From the NCBI GenBank assembly GCA_029582165.1, contig CM055892.1:8650254-8714253 (forward strand): a DNA stretch of 64,000 bases, written 5' to 3'. Of this stretch, positions 24,258 through 35,106 are shown piece after piece. Positions within the stretch are counted from its first letter, which is position 1, and each line of letters starts with the position of its first letter. The DNA comes from Portulaca oleracea. Lineage: Eukaryota > Streptophyta > Magnoliopsida > Caryophyllales > Portulacaceae. Made by a program: the position numbers and the translations under genes. The notes under the pieces were generated by a model. That model was not told the origin of the DNA, ran no database searches, and saw only the letters and a program-made list of their open reading frames with translations.

Positions 24258-25607
24258 ATGGCACAACGCACACACTGTCACCAGCACCCCACGCCGTGCT
24301 TTCACCGCTACACACCCATTCCTCCTAGCTGGTACTTGGGAACCCACATGCTGAACTTCTACGATGAGATCGACCGATACACTAAGGATGTCCCGAACTC
24401 CTGCTTGCAGGGCAATGAGGAAGCTCAGGCCAACGCTTTTCTACTTACCTTACGAGACGATCCCCGTGGCCATGCCGTCGCTGCGTCGTTCCACCCCTGC
24501 TTCCGGAGGAGGGGTACCCACACCTGTGCTGTTGGTGTCAGAGTTACCGGGTAGAGCCGGGGCCTCGAATCCCGAAGGTCTTTTCTAGGATCGCCCGGAT
24601 TGGGATGCGCCGAGTAGAAAGGGTCCAGGTGAACCCAGCTCCTGCACCAGCTGAGAATCATGAGGATGACCCTGAAGAGGATCCGGAGGAGGATCCCACC
24701 GAGGACAGCACCCAGGATCCCGAGCCCGAGGTAACCTCTAGGGTCACGGCTACACCCGCCGTCGAGCCCGAGCATGAGATCCCGCCCGAGGAGGAGGAGG
24801 ATGAGGTGGAACGAGGGACAGGAGAAGACCCCGAGGAGGGCTCGGGGGATCAGACGAGTGATCTTGAGTGGACTCCAGTTTCAGCGAGGAAGAACCCTCG
24901 ATGCAAGAGGATCATCTGAGTGGGATGACGAGTTGAGTCTTATTGAGTTCTCCTACAACAACAGTTATCACGCCAGTATTGGGATGTCACCCTTTGAAGC
25001 CTTATATGGGAGGAGATGTAGGACTCCCCTATGTTGGCAAGACATCGATGACGCTCTAACGATCAGACCGGACCTAATACAGGCCACTACTCAGAAGGTT
25101 CGAATCATTCAAGACAAGATGAAGGCAGCACAAAGTCGATAAAAGAGCTATGCTGACAGGAGGAGAAGGCCCCTAGAGTTCGAAATGGGAGAATCCGTGT
25201 TTTTACGGGTGTCACCTACGAAAGGAGTTATGAGATTCGGGCAGTCAGGGAAGTTGACACCAAGATTCATCGGGCCATACCCAATTTTGGAACGCATTGG
25301 GGAAGTTGCCTACAAGTTACAGCTACCGGGAGAACTTCCAAGAGTGCACAATGTCTTCCATGTGTCACAACTCAGGAAATATGTCCCAGACCCAACTCAT
25401 GTGATTGATCCTGAGTCGCTTCAGCTACAAGAAGATTTGAGCTATGAAGAACAACCGCTGGAAATATTAGATCGTAGAGAAAAACAACTTCGAAGGAAAG
25501 TAGTTCCCTTGGTAAAAGTACGATGGGCAAATCATACCACAACGGAAGCAACCTGGGAGACAGAAGACGAAATGAGGAAGAAGTACCCTCACTTGTTCCA
25601 AGCCTAA
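24258..25607 (+). pseudogene. Mini-element ORF, unit 3
   Basis: Same fusion as at 19331. The first 98 codons (to 24554) are open with the M-A-Q-R-T-H start. The acidic linker (24605-24919) is in another frame. The integrase tail is open from about 24940, interrupted by a stop at 25139 (a CAA-to-TAA type change relative to the sister copy) and then open to 25607 with the chromodomain-like end. It retains Y-N-N-S-Y-H-A-S-I-G-M and V-H-N-V-F-H-V-S-Q-L-R-K-Y. Confidence 0.82.
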
Positions 25608-25759
25608 GGCACGTCAAGTTTCGGGGACGAAACTTCTTTTAAGAAGGTAATGTTGTAAAACCTCGAGTTTTAGGAGGAATAAAACCGTTAGTTTCCTTAC
25701 CGGACCGTTAGGGTTAAGTTCAAGTTTCGAGGACGAAACTTCTTTTAAGAAGGTAACGA

Positions 25760-26004
25760 TGTAAAACCCCGAAAAATCCAAAGATGTTGACCGTAACGTC
25801 GTTAATAAATTAGGTTTGACTTCGTGATTTATTATTATTCGTTTGTGTTTATTTATGCTAACGCTTGAGCTCGTAGGACCGTTGAGGGGCTAACAAGGGT
25901 AGAATAGTAATTTCCCCTGGTGAATATTATTATGTGATTAATTACGTGAATATTATTTGCTATGTGATTATATGATTATTAGTATTAATATTATTATTAC
26001 TATT
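25760..26004 (+). mobile_element. Mini-element LTR (third), 5' part before the Tat insertion
   Basis: Begins TGTAAAACCCCGAAAA and matches the first 245 bp of the other LTRs. It is cut at 26004 by the Tat element, whose CTATT target duplication is 26000-26004 and 45680-45684. It resumes for about 45 bp and then meets the inversion. Confidence 0.87.
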
Positions 26005-27147
26005 TGTAGACGCTAAATTTTGTATCAGTATTTTTAGTACTAGTTTTAGAAAATAAGCTAGCCAAATAGTTTAGTAGCATGCAAACTCATCTCATTTCTA
26101 GCCCGACAACAAGCTCAATAGCCCGAAAACGAGCAGGAACCCGTCTGGGTTCCTTGGGCCTGAGCCTGGCTCAGCTCAGCAGGAACCCGTCTGGGTTGCT
26201 GGGCCAAAGCCTGGCTCAGCTCGGCAGGAACCCGTCTGGGTTCCTGGGCTGAATATTGGCGCGGCGACTAAGCCTAAACCCTAAAAACGCGCCTCCCTAC
26301 TCCCCTATTCCACTATAAATTAAACCCTTCTTTCCCTTCCAAAGACACGGAAAAAGACACACCAGAACACACGAGAATATACTAGGAGTATTGACACTAG
26401 TGTATTCTCTCTCTTCTCTCCCCCTTGCATGCTACTTCACCAAAGGTTAGCATAGTTGTTGTAAACATGTAGTTATTTATCGTTTTCGCTCTTTTTTTAT
26501 TTTCATTATTTGCATGACATTAATGATAAACTCGTGAAATTCATTCAATTCCTCCCTCTTTTCAACCTTTCGCTTTAATTTAATTCTAGTAGAGTCTATT
26601 CGTTGAATAGGCGGGTTTGGTGATTTTTAATTGTCAAATTCGTAACCTTACCCCCGAATCCATCTCTGGATTCGCAGGCTGGAGTCTATATTTTATGGTT
26701 TGTTATTTTTATCCTAAAATTCAACTGGCGACTCTTTTCTTTTTTGTACTTTGGTTTTCTTTTTTTCCTTTTTACGATTTTTTACGACCCAATTCGTGAT
26801 TAACACCAAAAGAACCCGGCTTGGTTCCTTAGGAACCCAGACGGGTTCCTGTTTCTTTTCTTTGCTTCTTTTTACCCTTTTTTTTGTTTCCTTTTTCGTA
26901 GGGTCTTGCGGCGAACCCGTCTTGGTTTCGGAACTCAGACGGGTTCCCTGTTTCTTTTTCCTTTTTTTTCGTTTCTTTCAATCTTCTTACTTTAAAAGGT
27001 AAACCTCGAGCGCTAAATCTGTTAACTCAAATTTATTCCTAAAAGTTCAACCTATTTAAGGTTAAGCAATCCTAGTCGGCTCCCAATCATCACTTTTAAG
27101 TAGCGCCGCGAAAAAAGGTCATCGATCAATTTTTTTCGGTGTCTACA
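26005..27147 (+). repeat. Tat 5' LTR (1143 bp)
   Basis: TGTAGACGC to GTGTCTACA. It contains three tandem units of about 46 bp that start AACCCGTCTGGGTT (26127-26265); the 3' LTR has two. Otherwise it differs from the 3' LTR by six substitutions and one T in a T run. Confidence 0.92.
26314..26321 (+). promoter_or_regulatory. Predicted TATA box of the Tat 5' LTR
   Basis: CTATAAATTA context after a CCTAAACCCTAAAAACGCG stretch (telo-box like). The equivalent in the 3' LTR is at 44846-44853. Confidence 0.55.
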
Positions 27148-27149
27148 GA

Positions 27150-27168
27150 TTGGCGACTCCACTGGGGA
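27150..27168 (+). other. Tat primer-binding site
   Basis: TTGGCGACTCCACTGGGGA, three bases after the LTR end, has the TGGCGACTC...TGGGGA form common in Ogre/Tat elements. It is consistent with priming by a tRNA-Arg 3' end, though the tRNA match was not computed. Confidence 0.7.
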
Positions 27169-28629
27169 CTTAAACTTAAAAAGAGGGTAAAACTTGAAAG
27201 AATTGAATTTTAGTGTTTTTTTTGTAAAAAGGAGGAATTGATTTATTTCACATTTTTATCATTTTTTAGGCATATTGCATACCAGGCTACTCTTGGGCCT
27301 TTATGGCTGGGGAGCACAAAAGCGTTGGTTTAGGTTTTAAAACTAGGAATTAACCCCGAGAGCGGGAGGTCACTACTTGTGGGATGCACTTACATCGCCA
27401 AGCATTTGATCTCTCCTCTCCCCGTGTTACACTCTAAAGGTTTCCTTGAAACCCAAAGAGCAACACCCCACACATTCTTCCTTGAATTCCATACAAGGGA
27501 AATGCACCGGGGCGAGAACATGTGGTACCCTATTCATCTCCCTAAACCTAGAAAAACCCTGAACCTAGAGTCATGGTTAGGCTAATCCCGCATTTGTATG
27601 CTATGTGTTTTTATCTTGTAAAGAGTTTTAGAGTCTAGTTATAAAGAGTCTTCGAGCCCGAGTATTCAACCATTTCATGAGTCGGGAGTCGTTCTAGTTC
27701 GCGTAGGAACACGCAAGAGCAGACTAGCCACCAGGAACCCAGACGGGTTTCTGGCCTATTAAGGCCGGCCCATCTGTGTTGATGACTGTCGGTCTGGGCC
27801 CATTTTTGAAAAGAGACCCCAGACGGGTTTCTAAACCCTGTCTGGACTTCTTTTTCTTCTTCGGGCCTGACTACTTCACTACTGACACCCAATGCGCTGC
27901 GATGATCCAATTCGGCCCTTTATGACGCCCGTGAGTCGATGTCGATCCCGCTACCATCATGCTAGGTCCATATAGAGTTAGGACATGCACTCCCATAAAA
28001 GTGGGTGAGTCATCCTTGTGTCAGCATATAGGCGTCGTGTCCATATCCTAAGTTCATATAGGTCCGCTAAGTCATGCATGCATTGGGCGGGTGGCGTAAA
28101 AGTTCTTTCGAGCACTAATCAGTTTCCATGCAGGCAAGATAACAGACCATCTCCGAGCCCGCATCCGTGACCCACAAACCGGCAGGCTCATTCGCAACCC
28201 CAATTACAGACTGTCGGCTCAATCCAGTGAATCCACCATGTCAGGATCTCCTAATCACAACCTTTTTGGGGAGAGTTCTGGTGACAAGCTACCTGATGGG
28301 CTATATGAGAGGATACAGGAAGCAATTGCCTTCTGCATGGCGGTCGGGAGGCGGACCAATGAAGCGGAAAGAAGTTCAATGAAAATCAACAAACCATGAA
28401 TGGCGTCTTTGGAAGCCATTAAGCAGATCAACAAGAAGCTCGACATCGGACTTGAGGAAGAAGAGAACTATTATGACACCGAATGCGAGGCGGATGATGG
28501 GGTTGGAGAAGGTCACCCAAGTCCAAAAGCGGAGGCCCAAACCCAAGTCATTTGATGAAGTCAGTCCAAACTCGCTGAATAACTCGAACGGAGGACCCTT
28601 ACGTCAAGAAACTTGAGGAGAAAGTTGAT
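27169..28629 (+). other. Tat leader and degraded gag N-terminal region
   Basis: The first kilobase (to about 28130) is a non-coding leader with copies of the ACGGGTTTC motif (27735, 27820). From about 28140 to 28629 there are gag-like N-terminal frames (for example from 28244, acidic and helix-rich, with E-E-E-E-N-Y-Y-D) split by stops and shifts. The real gag start was probably upstream of 28630. Confidence 0.6.
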
Positions 28630-29736
28630 ATGCTCACCAGAAGGATGATAAAAACTGATCCGACCTTCACCGACCCCTGTATGGATTTTTCCATCCCCAA
28701 ACATTGTGTATCGAGAATAAGGGACAAGGTTGAGGTACCAAACATGAAATTTAGACCCTCTGAAAATCCATCGCATCACTTGGAGGAATTCCTGAGGCTG
28801 GCTCCCCTCCATAAGGTAGATGAAGGTCTCTACACCACAGTCTTCCCTTCCACTCTAGAAGGTAAGGCCAAGGTATGGTACCAAAATCTACCCCAGCAAG
28901 TTAAGACCAACGCAGATGAGTTATTCAAAGCCTTCATAAGCCATTTCAGTCGCCTGAAGCAAAAGGAGGTCACTGTGGATGATTTAACTTCCATGAAACA
29001 AAAGGAGGATGAATCGTTCCTCTCTTATTACGAGCGATGGCACTCCATGTTATCTGAAATCGACGAGTCTGTCCCCTTCAGAATGCAACTAAGCACCTTC
29101 AGACAAGGAATTCATCCCCGCATCACTCGGCATTTTGGTTTCCAATCCATCAAAGACTTTGAGACTTTAAAGGACTTATGTGTTCAAATTGAAGCTGCTA
29201 ACAATGAAAAAAGCACACAACATTCTGGTTGGAAAGGATCTAGCTCCAACAGGAGGGCCACTAGCGCGCCTAGCCCCCCTCAGAAAACTGTTGAGACTAA
29301 TTCCATCCAACGAAGGCAATACACTCCGAGGTTCGACTCTTACCACCCGCTGGATATGTCCTATGCCAGGGCATTGGAAAGGCTGGTGAAAAAGGGTATC
29401 ATCCAATTGCCCCTGCCGACCCCTGAACCTGAGGTTAAGCCTCCGAGGTGGGATGGGAACAAATACTGCAACTTCCATCGCAGTCGAGGTCATGACACCG
29501 AAGTATGTTGGTCTTTGAAAAATAAGATCGAAGGGCTAATCCGAGACGGTGTTATTCCTCCACCAAACCCGTCTCGAAAACCCAACAACAAAGAGAACCC
29601 ATTGCCCAATCACACCAATGCCGTCTTTTTGGAGGAGAACATTTTCGATCCGTCCACTCTCATCGATATGGGTCAATTTGTCTCGTTCTTCTCCGCTTAC
29701 GGAGGAACTCATCATCAGCGGCATTTGGGACGGTGA
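28630..29736 (+). CDS. gag: Tat Gag (open part, 368 aa)
   Basis: Gag forms the virus-like particle and packages element RNA. Residues about 50-200 match the plant retrotransposon gag domain: F-L-R-L-A, a W-Y-Q-N-L-P motif near residue 80, R-L-K-Q-K-E, E-S-F-L-S-Y-Y-E-R-W and F-R-Q-G-I. A nucleic-acid-binding knuckle of C-x2-H-x4-H-x4-C form lies at residues C280, H283, H288 and C293. The start at 28630 is only the first ATG of the open part; homologous sequence continues upstream in other frames, so the native protein was longer. It ends at 29736 through an apparent frameshift shortly before the protease frame. Confidence 0.82.
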   Translation: MLTRRMIKTDPTFTDPCMDFSIPKHCVSRIRDKVEVPNMKFRPSENPSHHLEEFLRLAPLHKVDEGLYTTVFPSTLEGKAKVWYQNLPQQVKTNADELFKAFISHFSRLKQKEVTVDDLTSMKQKEDESFLSYYERWHSMLSEIDESVPFRMQLSTFRQGIHPRITRHFGFQSIKDFETLKDLCVQIEAANNEKSTQHSGWKGSSSNRRATSAPSPPQKTVETNSIQRRQYTPRFDSYHPLDMSYARALERLVKKGIIQLPLPTPEPEVKPPRWDGNKYCNFHRSRGHDTEVCWSLKNKIEGLIRDGVIPPPNPSRKPNNKENPLPNHTNAVFLEENIFDPSTLIDMGQFVSFFSAYGGTHHQRHLGR

Positions 29737-29812
29737 AAGTGAAGAAGAAGCGAAGAGACCACGACCTTGAAACCAATAAGCATCCATTATATGACTCTTA
29801 CGGACGGAGGAT

Positions 29813-31375
29813 GTGGAAGAAATGACAATTCCTCAGGCTGCAGTTCTTATTCGGTCCGGCCACTACTATAACAGGAATGCTACCTTGTCAGCAGCGACCC
29901 CTAATCCCGAAACGACGGAAACCCCTACACCTCCGCCAAAAGATCCTTTCCTCACGAAGCTGAAGAAAACAAAGGCCGAAGTCACAATTTGGCAGCTTTT
30001 ATGTGCTTCGCAAGACCATAGGCAAATACTGTTGGATGCCTTCAATAAGCTCATGGTGCCTACCTCAGTATCACCAGAGGATATCATCTCTCACATTACC
30101 TCCGGGAAGCCTACCATCACCTTCGGGGATGAAGAATTACCCGAGGAGGGAGGTTCTCACAATAAGGCTCTTTACCTCACTGCCATGTGCTCTACTCAAA
30201 CCATACCACTTGTTCTCGTGGACAATGGTTCGGCCGTCAATGTCTGTCCGTGGAGAACCGCGCAAAAGTTAGGAGTTCAAAAACAGCATCTGACACAAAA
30301 TCTCGTTCGATTCTTGGCATACGATAACTCCCCCCGCAAGTCGCTAGGATCGATTGTGCTTCCCATCACCATGGACTACATAAGTAAGAATGTTGAATTC
30401 GTCGTTCTCGATATTCCGGCCTCTTTCAACATACTGTTGGGAAGGCCTTGGTTACATGAGTGCAATGCTGTCGCCTCTACCTTACACCAGAAGGTGAAAT
30501 TAATCATTCAAGGCCAAGTAGTCACGATCTCAAGTAAACCCCTCAGTGCTGTTTTTGACCCCAAGAAACCCACACTCGAGATTGAACATAGCTCAGCTGA
30601 CGAAGAGCTACACAGCTTTGAGATGGTAGCGGCTTTGAGCCAGGATCAAGCTCACTTTGACTTCGATCCCTACTCAAACCCTAATATCCATACCATATTA
30701 AGGAAGCAAGGTCATTTTCCGGGGATGCCACTTGGCCGAAATCCCAAGAACAGGTTGGCGCCAAATTTCAAGGTGTTCAAAAACAAAGGAAGGTTCGGGC
30801 TAGGCTACAAACCAACTAAGGAGGAAGTGAGACTGGCGAAGCTAGCCATGGCTAAGCAGAAAAGATTGGACAACTCTCCAACCCTATACCAAGTCAAGCC
30901 GTATCCGCGCACTCTTAATGGACAGTTCTTGAGAGAGGGTGATGACTTCCCTTATTACGGCTTCCCAGAACCACATTACCTAAAATCTCAGGGTATCCAA
31001 GTGGCGGGGTTAGAAATCTTCAATGACTGTGCCGTCACCACAACCTCCACGTTCATCCCGCCTAGGAGAAGTCGCCCACCTTTGGAATGGACCCACCTCG
31101 CTGGAGGCGGCATCTTTGGAATGCTCTTTGGGCAAGAGGCGCGCAAGGAAGAAGTCGTCGACCCAGTCATCGCTGCACTTTCCAACCCAAGCTTTGACCC
31201 AAGTCTGTTGATCGGAGAAGACGGCGGCCATCGTGAGATCACCTGGATCGACGATGAGGAGAATAAATTTACGCTTTCTGTAGGAGAGTCTGTAGGAGAG
31301 TCTGTAGGAGAGTCTGTCCTAAAGGTCATAGAGTCAGGTTCTAGTAGTCCTAAGTTGGTCGGGGTTAACCCGTAG
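29813..31375 (+). CDS. pro: Tat aspartic protease region of Pol (520 aa)
   Basis: The protease cleaves the Gag-Pol polyprotein. The active-site loop is V-L-V-D-N-G-S-A-V-N-V-C-P, with catalytic D137 and G139, and the D-N-G-S form is the one seen in Tat-lineage proteases. A flap/hydrophobic region (F-V-V-L-D-I-P, I-L-L-G-R-P-W-L) follows about 70 residues later. The C-terminal half is a linker to RT with a conserved P-x-x-L-N-G-x-F. Near the end a 12-bp unit repeats three times in frame (V-G-E-S, 31280-31318). The start is an ATG chosen by the open frame; in life it was probably fused to upstream Gag-Pol. The stop at 31375 separates it from RT. Confidence 0.8.
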   Translation: MEEMTIPQAAVLIRSGHYYNRNATLSAATPNPETTETPTPPPKDPFLTKLKKTKAEVTIWQLLCASQDHRQILLDAFNKLMVPTSVSPEDIISHITSGKPTITFGDEELPEEGGSHNKALYLTAMCSTQTIPLVLVDNGSAVNVCPWRTAQKLGVQKQHLTQNLVRFLAYDNSPRKSLGSIVLPITMDYISKNVEFVVLDIPASFNILLGRPWLHECNAVASTLHQKVKLIIQGQVVTISSKPLSAVFDPKKPTLEIEHSSADEELHSFEMVAALSQDQAHFDFDPYSNPNIHTILRKQGHFPGMPLGRNPKNRLAPNFKVFKNKGRFGLGYKPTKEEVRLAKLAMAKQKRLDNSPTLYQVKPYPRTLNGQFLREGDDFPYYGFPEPHYLKSQGIQVAGLEIFNDCAVTTTSTFIPPRRSRPPLEWTHLAGGGIFGMLFGQEARKEEVVDPVIAALSNPSFDPSLLIGEDGGHREITWIDDEENKFTLSVGESVGESVGESVLKVIESGSSSPKLVGVNP

Positions 31376-31408
31376 TCTGTTGATGTACCCATTTCTGCAT
31401 TTAATAAG

Positions 31409-32870
31409 ATGAACATTTCTGCCTACTCGAACTGTTGTGCCAACACTGATAATAAATGTGCTGAACCTTTAAAAGACCAAAATGAATTAACAGAGGCCAT
31501 GAAAACATTTGAGGAAAAAATAGCAGTCATCGAAGATACCATAAGCATAAATGTAGGAACAGAGGACGACCCCCGGGAGCTCAAATTGGGTAAGTCCCTC
31601 ACGGACAAGGAGCAGCAGGATTTCACGACACTTCTTAAGGAGTTTAAGGACGTGTTCGCGTGGTCGTATGAGGACATGCGGTATCGGCGAGGATATCGTG
31701 AACATACCCTTCCATTATATCCCGACGCTAAACGGTCGCGGCAAAAGGCTCGTAGAATCAAGCCAGTTGGTCAAAAAGATCGAAGATGAAGTAATGGAGC
31801 GATTAAAAGCCAAGTTTATACAGGCGTTGCACTACCTCGAATGGGTAGCAAACATTGTTCCGTTAGAAGAAAGATGGTAGTGCGGGTATGTGTTGACTTT
31901 CGAGATTTGAATAAGGCCAGTCCAAAAGACAGCTTCCCTCTGCCACATATCGACGTCCTTGTGGACAATACTTGCGACCACGAGCTATTGTCCTTCATGG
32001 ATGGCTACGCAGGGTATAACCAAATCAAAATGGCAGAAGAGGACATGGAAAAAACATCCTTCACCACTCCATGGGGTACGTACTGCTACACGGTAATGCC
32101 TTTCGGCCTAAAACGCGGGGGCCACATATCGGCGCGCGAATACCCTTCTCCAAGACATGATGCACAAAGAGGTAGAAGTATATGTGGACGACATGATCGT
32201 CAAGTCCAAAACCAGAGAAGAACATCTCCCAAATCTTCGCAAGTTCTTCCTTCGATTAAGAAAATACAACATGAGGCTCAATCCCCGAAAATGTGCATTT
32301 GGGGTTACGTCAGGCAAGCTGCTAGGTTTCGTGGTCAGTCAACGTGGGATCGAGGTGGACCCATCAAAAATCAAAGCAATACAAGAGATGAAACCTCCTA
32401 AGACAGAGAAGGAAATTCGAGGTTTCCTTGGTTGTGTGCAATACATCAGTCGATTCATTTCCAAACTCACTATGACTTGCGAACCACTATTCAAGAAACT
32501 CAAGAAAGGAGCAAAAGTGGAATGGGATGATCAGTGTCAAACAGCCTTTGACAAAATTAAAGAATACTTGACCCATTCCCCTGTACTAAGGCCGCCGGTA
32601 CCAGATGAGCCTCTACTCCTTTACCTCACAGTAACCAACTCTGCAATGGGGGCTATGTTGGCTCAAGAGGTAAAAGGAAAGGAGAGCGCCATCTATTACC
32701 TCAGCAAGAAGTTCGGTGATTGTGAGAGTCGATACACCAACATTGAAAAAATGGCTCTAGCATTGGTTTGGGCAACGAAGAAGCTTCGACATTATATGTT
32801 GTCACACAAGGTGCATGTGATCGCTGAGTGCAACCCGGTCAAGTTCATCATGGAACAACCCAATCAATAA
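31409..32870 (+). pseudogene. pol: Tat reverse transcriptase and RNase H, frameshifted
   Basis: RT copies the element RNA into DNA. The upstream linker shows the Tat signature F-K-D-V-F-A-W-S-Y-E-D-M (about 31640). Then, in successive frames, come V-D-F-R-D-L-N-K-A, F-M-D-G-Y-A-G-Y-N-Q-I and M-P-F-G-L-K (to 32115), and after a one-base shift near 32115 the catalytic Y-V-D-D (32175-32186) and G-F-L-G. The connected RNase H is seen from about 32610 to 32860 (S-A-M-G-A-M-L, Y-Y-L-S-K-K-F). At least four breaks occur (about 31685, 31740-31785, 32115, and around 32870-32960). Catalytic motifs themselves are intact, so inactivation looks recent. Confidence 0.83.
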
Positions 32871-32969
32871 TCGCATAGCTCGATGGGTAGTTATGTTATC
32901 GAGTTGACCTAAAGTTCGTGCCTCAAAAGTCTATCAAAGGAAGGGCCATCTCGGACTTCTGGACTTTCC

Positions 32970-34766
32970 TTGTCGAGAACCTCCAGCACTAACTTGGAGT
33001 TCCCAGACGAAGAAGTCTTTCATACGGACGAGATCACGTGGGAAATGTATTTTGATGGTGCTTCTAACCAAATGGGATGTGGCGCAGGGGTACTCTTAAT
33101 ATCACCTGAAGGGGAGCATCATCCCGTTTCTGTTAAACTCGAATCCGACGCGACCAACAACGCGGCCGAATATGAAGCCTGCATCATCGGGTTGCAAGTA
33201 GCATTAATTATAGGAGTAAAGCACATCAGAGTGTTTGGTGATTCTAGTCTTATCATCAACCAAGCCAAGAATACTTGGAAGGTCAGAAATGAGTCTTTGA
33301 TGGCTTATCAACGACGGTTGTTGGGCTTGGCGACGCAATTTGAGCACATTGAATTCAAATACCTACCAAGAGATAATAATGAGTTGGCAGACGCCCTAGC
33401 CAAACTCTCCTCCATGATTGCTATGCCAGTAGGAATTTACGAATTTCCTATAACGATAGAGCGGCGCGACCGACCCGCCTATGTGTACTCCATAGAAGAA
33501 CCCATCGTAGACTCAAATGCATGGTTCTTCGATATCTATACATACTTGACAAAAGGAGATTATCCCGTTGAGGCCGATTCTAAAGGACAAAGAGCGATCA
33601 GAATGATGGCGGCACAATACTGCATCATCCACGATCGACTTTACAAGAAGACCGCTACGGGCATTAACCTACTTTGCGTTGATACCAAGTCAGCAGAAGA
33701 ATTAATGACCTCCATACATGGAGGAGAGTGCGGACCACACATGAATGGCAGAATGTTGGCAAAAAAGATTCAAAGGGCAGGCTATTTCTGGTCCACCATG
33801 GAGGCCGACTGTCTTAACTTTGTTAGAAAATGCGCCAAGTGTCAGGAATATGCCAATCTACAGCATCAGCCATCTTCCTATCTCACTACATTGACATCCC
33901 CTTGGCCATTCTCAGTCTGGGGTATAGACATAATTGGGAAGATACATCCAACGGGCACTAGAGGACATGAATATGTATTGGTAGCCGTTGATTACTTTAC
34001 CAAGTGGGTAGAGGCTGCCTCCTATGCAAAACTCACCTCGAAGCATGTAGCTAAGTTCATCTTGAACAATATCATTTGTAGATACGGAGTGCCTCACGAG
34101 ATCATCAGTGATAACGGGAGCCATTTCAGGAAGGAGGTTGAAGTATTGTTGGCTAAGTACAAGATCAAGCACCACAAGTCCTCGCCCTACAGGCCCCAAA
34201 CTAATGGAGCGGTAGAGGCAACCAACAAAACTCTCGCAGGGATCATTAAGAAAACAGCAGTAACATACAAGGATTGGCCTGATAAGCTTCCCTTCGCCTT
34301 ATGGGGATATAGAACTTCAATTCGAACAGGAACGGGAGCAAGCCCTTTTGCCTTGGTTTACGGAATGGAAGCAGTGCTTCCAGTTGAACTCGCCATACCA
34401 TCTCTCCGCATACTTGCTGAAAGTCAACTACCAGAAGCTGAATGGGCTAGGGCCAGATATGAAGAGTTGACGCTTATTGACGAGAGAAGGCTCAGGGCCT
34501 TACACAATGTGCACTTGTATCAGGCTCGTATAGCTAGGGCTTTTAACAGGAAGGTTAAGGATCGGGTTCTTCAAGAAGGGGATTTAGTGCTTAAGGAGAT
34601 GAGGGCACCCATTCAAGATCCAAGGGGTAAATTTGTGCCAAATTGGAAAGGACCTTATGTCATTAAACAAATATTGCCGGGGGGAGCAGCCCGTTTAGTC
34701 ACTACAGAAGGAGAAGAGTTAATACAGCCCACCAACTTGGACCAGTTGAAGAAGTTTTACGCATAA
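32970..34766 (+). CDS. int: Tat second RNase H and integrase (598 aa)
   Basis: The frame is open for 598 residues. Residues 25-150 form the second, archaeal-type RNase H characteristic of Tat elements, with the expected acidic residues D29 (F-D-G), E67 (A-E-Y-E), D91 (G-D-S) and D141 (A-D-A-L). Integrase follows: zinc finger H250, H257, C288, C291, then catalytic D320 (W-G-I-D-I-I), D381 (S-D-N-G) and E416 (A-V-E-A-T-N), and the C-terminal G-P-Y-V-I domain ending near the stop. Integrase inserts the cDNA into the chromosome. The ATG at 32970 lies within the RNase H linker and is not a native start; the upstream frame is broken around 32870-32960. No chromodomain is seen. Confidence 0.88.
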   Translation: MSRTSSTNLEFPDEEVFHTDEITWEMYFDGASNQMGCGAGVLLISPEGEHHPVSVKLESDATNNAAEYEACIIGLQVALIIGVKHIRVFGDSSLIINQAKNTWKVRNESLMAYQRRLLGLATQFEHIEFKYLPRDNNELADALAKLSSMIAMPVGIYEFPITIERRDRPAYVYSIEEPIVDSNAWFFDIYTYLTKGDYPVEADSKGQRAIRMMAAQYCIIHDRLYKKTATGINLLCVDTKSAEELMTSIHGGECGPHMNGRMLAKKIQRAGYFWSTMEADCLNFVRKCAKCQEYANLQHQPSSYLTTLTSPWPFSVWGIDIIGKIHPTGTRGHEYVLVAVDYFTKWVEAASYAKLTSKHVAKFILNNIICRYGVPHEIISDNGSHFRKEVEVLLAKYKIKHHKSSPYRPQTNGAVEATNKTLAGIIKKTAVTYKDWPDKLPFALWGYRTSIRTGTGASPFALVYGMEAVLPVELAIPSLRILAESQLPEAEWARARYEELTLIDERRLRALHNVHLYQARIARAFNRKVKDRVLQEGDLVLKEMRAPIQDPRGKFVPNWKGPYVIKQILPGGAARLVTTEGEELIQPTNLDQLKKFYA

Positions 34767-35106
34767 CGAGGTCGACTGAATCGGCCAAGCAACTAGAAAG
34801 AGAATTTCTAGACACTTGGCCGTACTAAGGCAGGTTCGGGCTTCATGATGGGCCTCATGGAACCCAAACGGTTTTTGGGTTACGAGTTGAAGGAAGCTAC
34901 GCCTCAAATAGATTCGGGTTGTGTATTGGTTTTAATTTTGTAAACTGTGCAAAGGGAAGACTTCGTTGCGTTAATGACTGCTATTATTTATAAAAGAGAA
35001 ATTCATTACAATACTTGGTCTTTCGAATAATAAAGGTTCAGCTAAAATATTATCAAAAAAAAAAAGAAAAAAAAAGTAATATGAAAATATAAGTTGGCAC
35101 ACAGTT
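34767..35106. other. Spacer between Pol and the antisense genes
   Basis: About 340 bp without a gene. Pol and the antisense gene converge here. It holds one diverged AACCCAAACGGTTTTTGGG motif (34861) and an A-rich stretch (35056-35075). Confidence 0.6.
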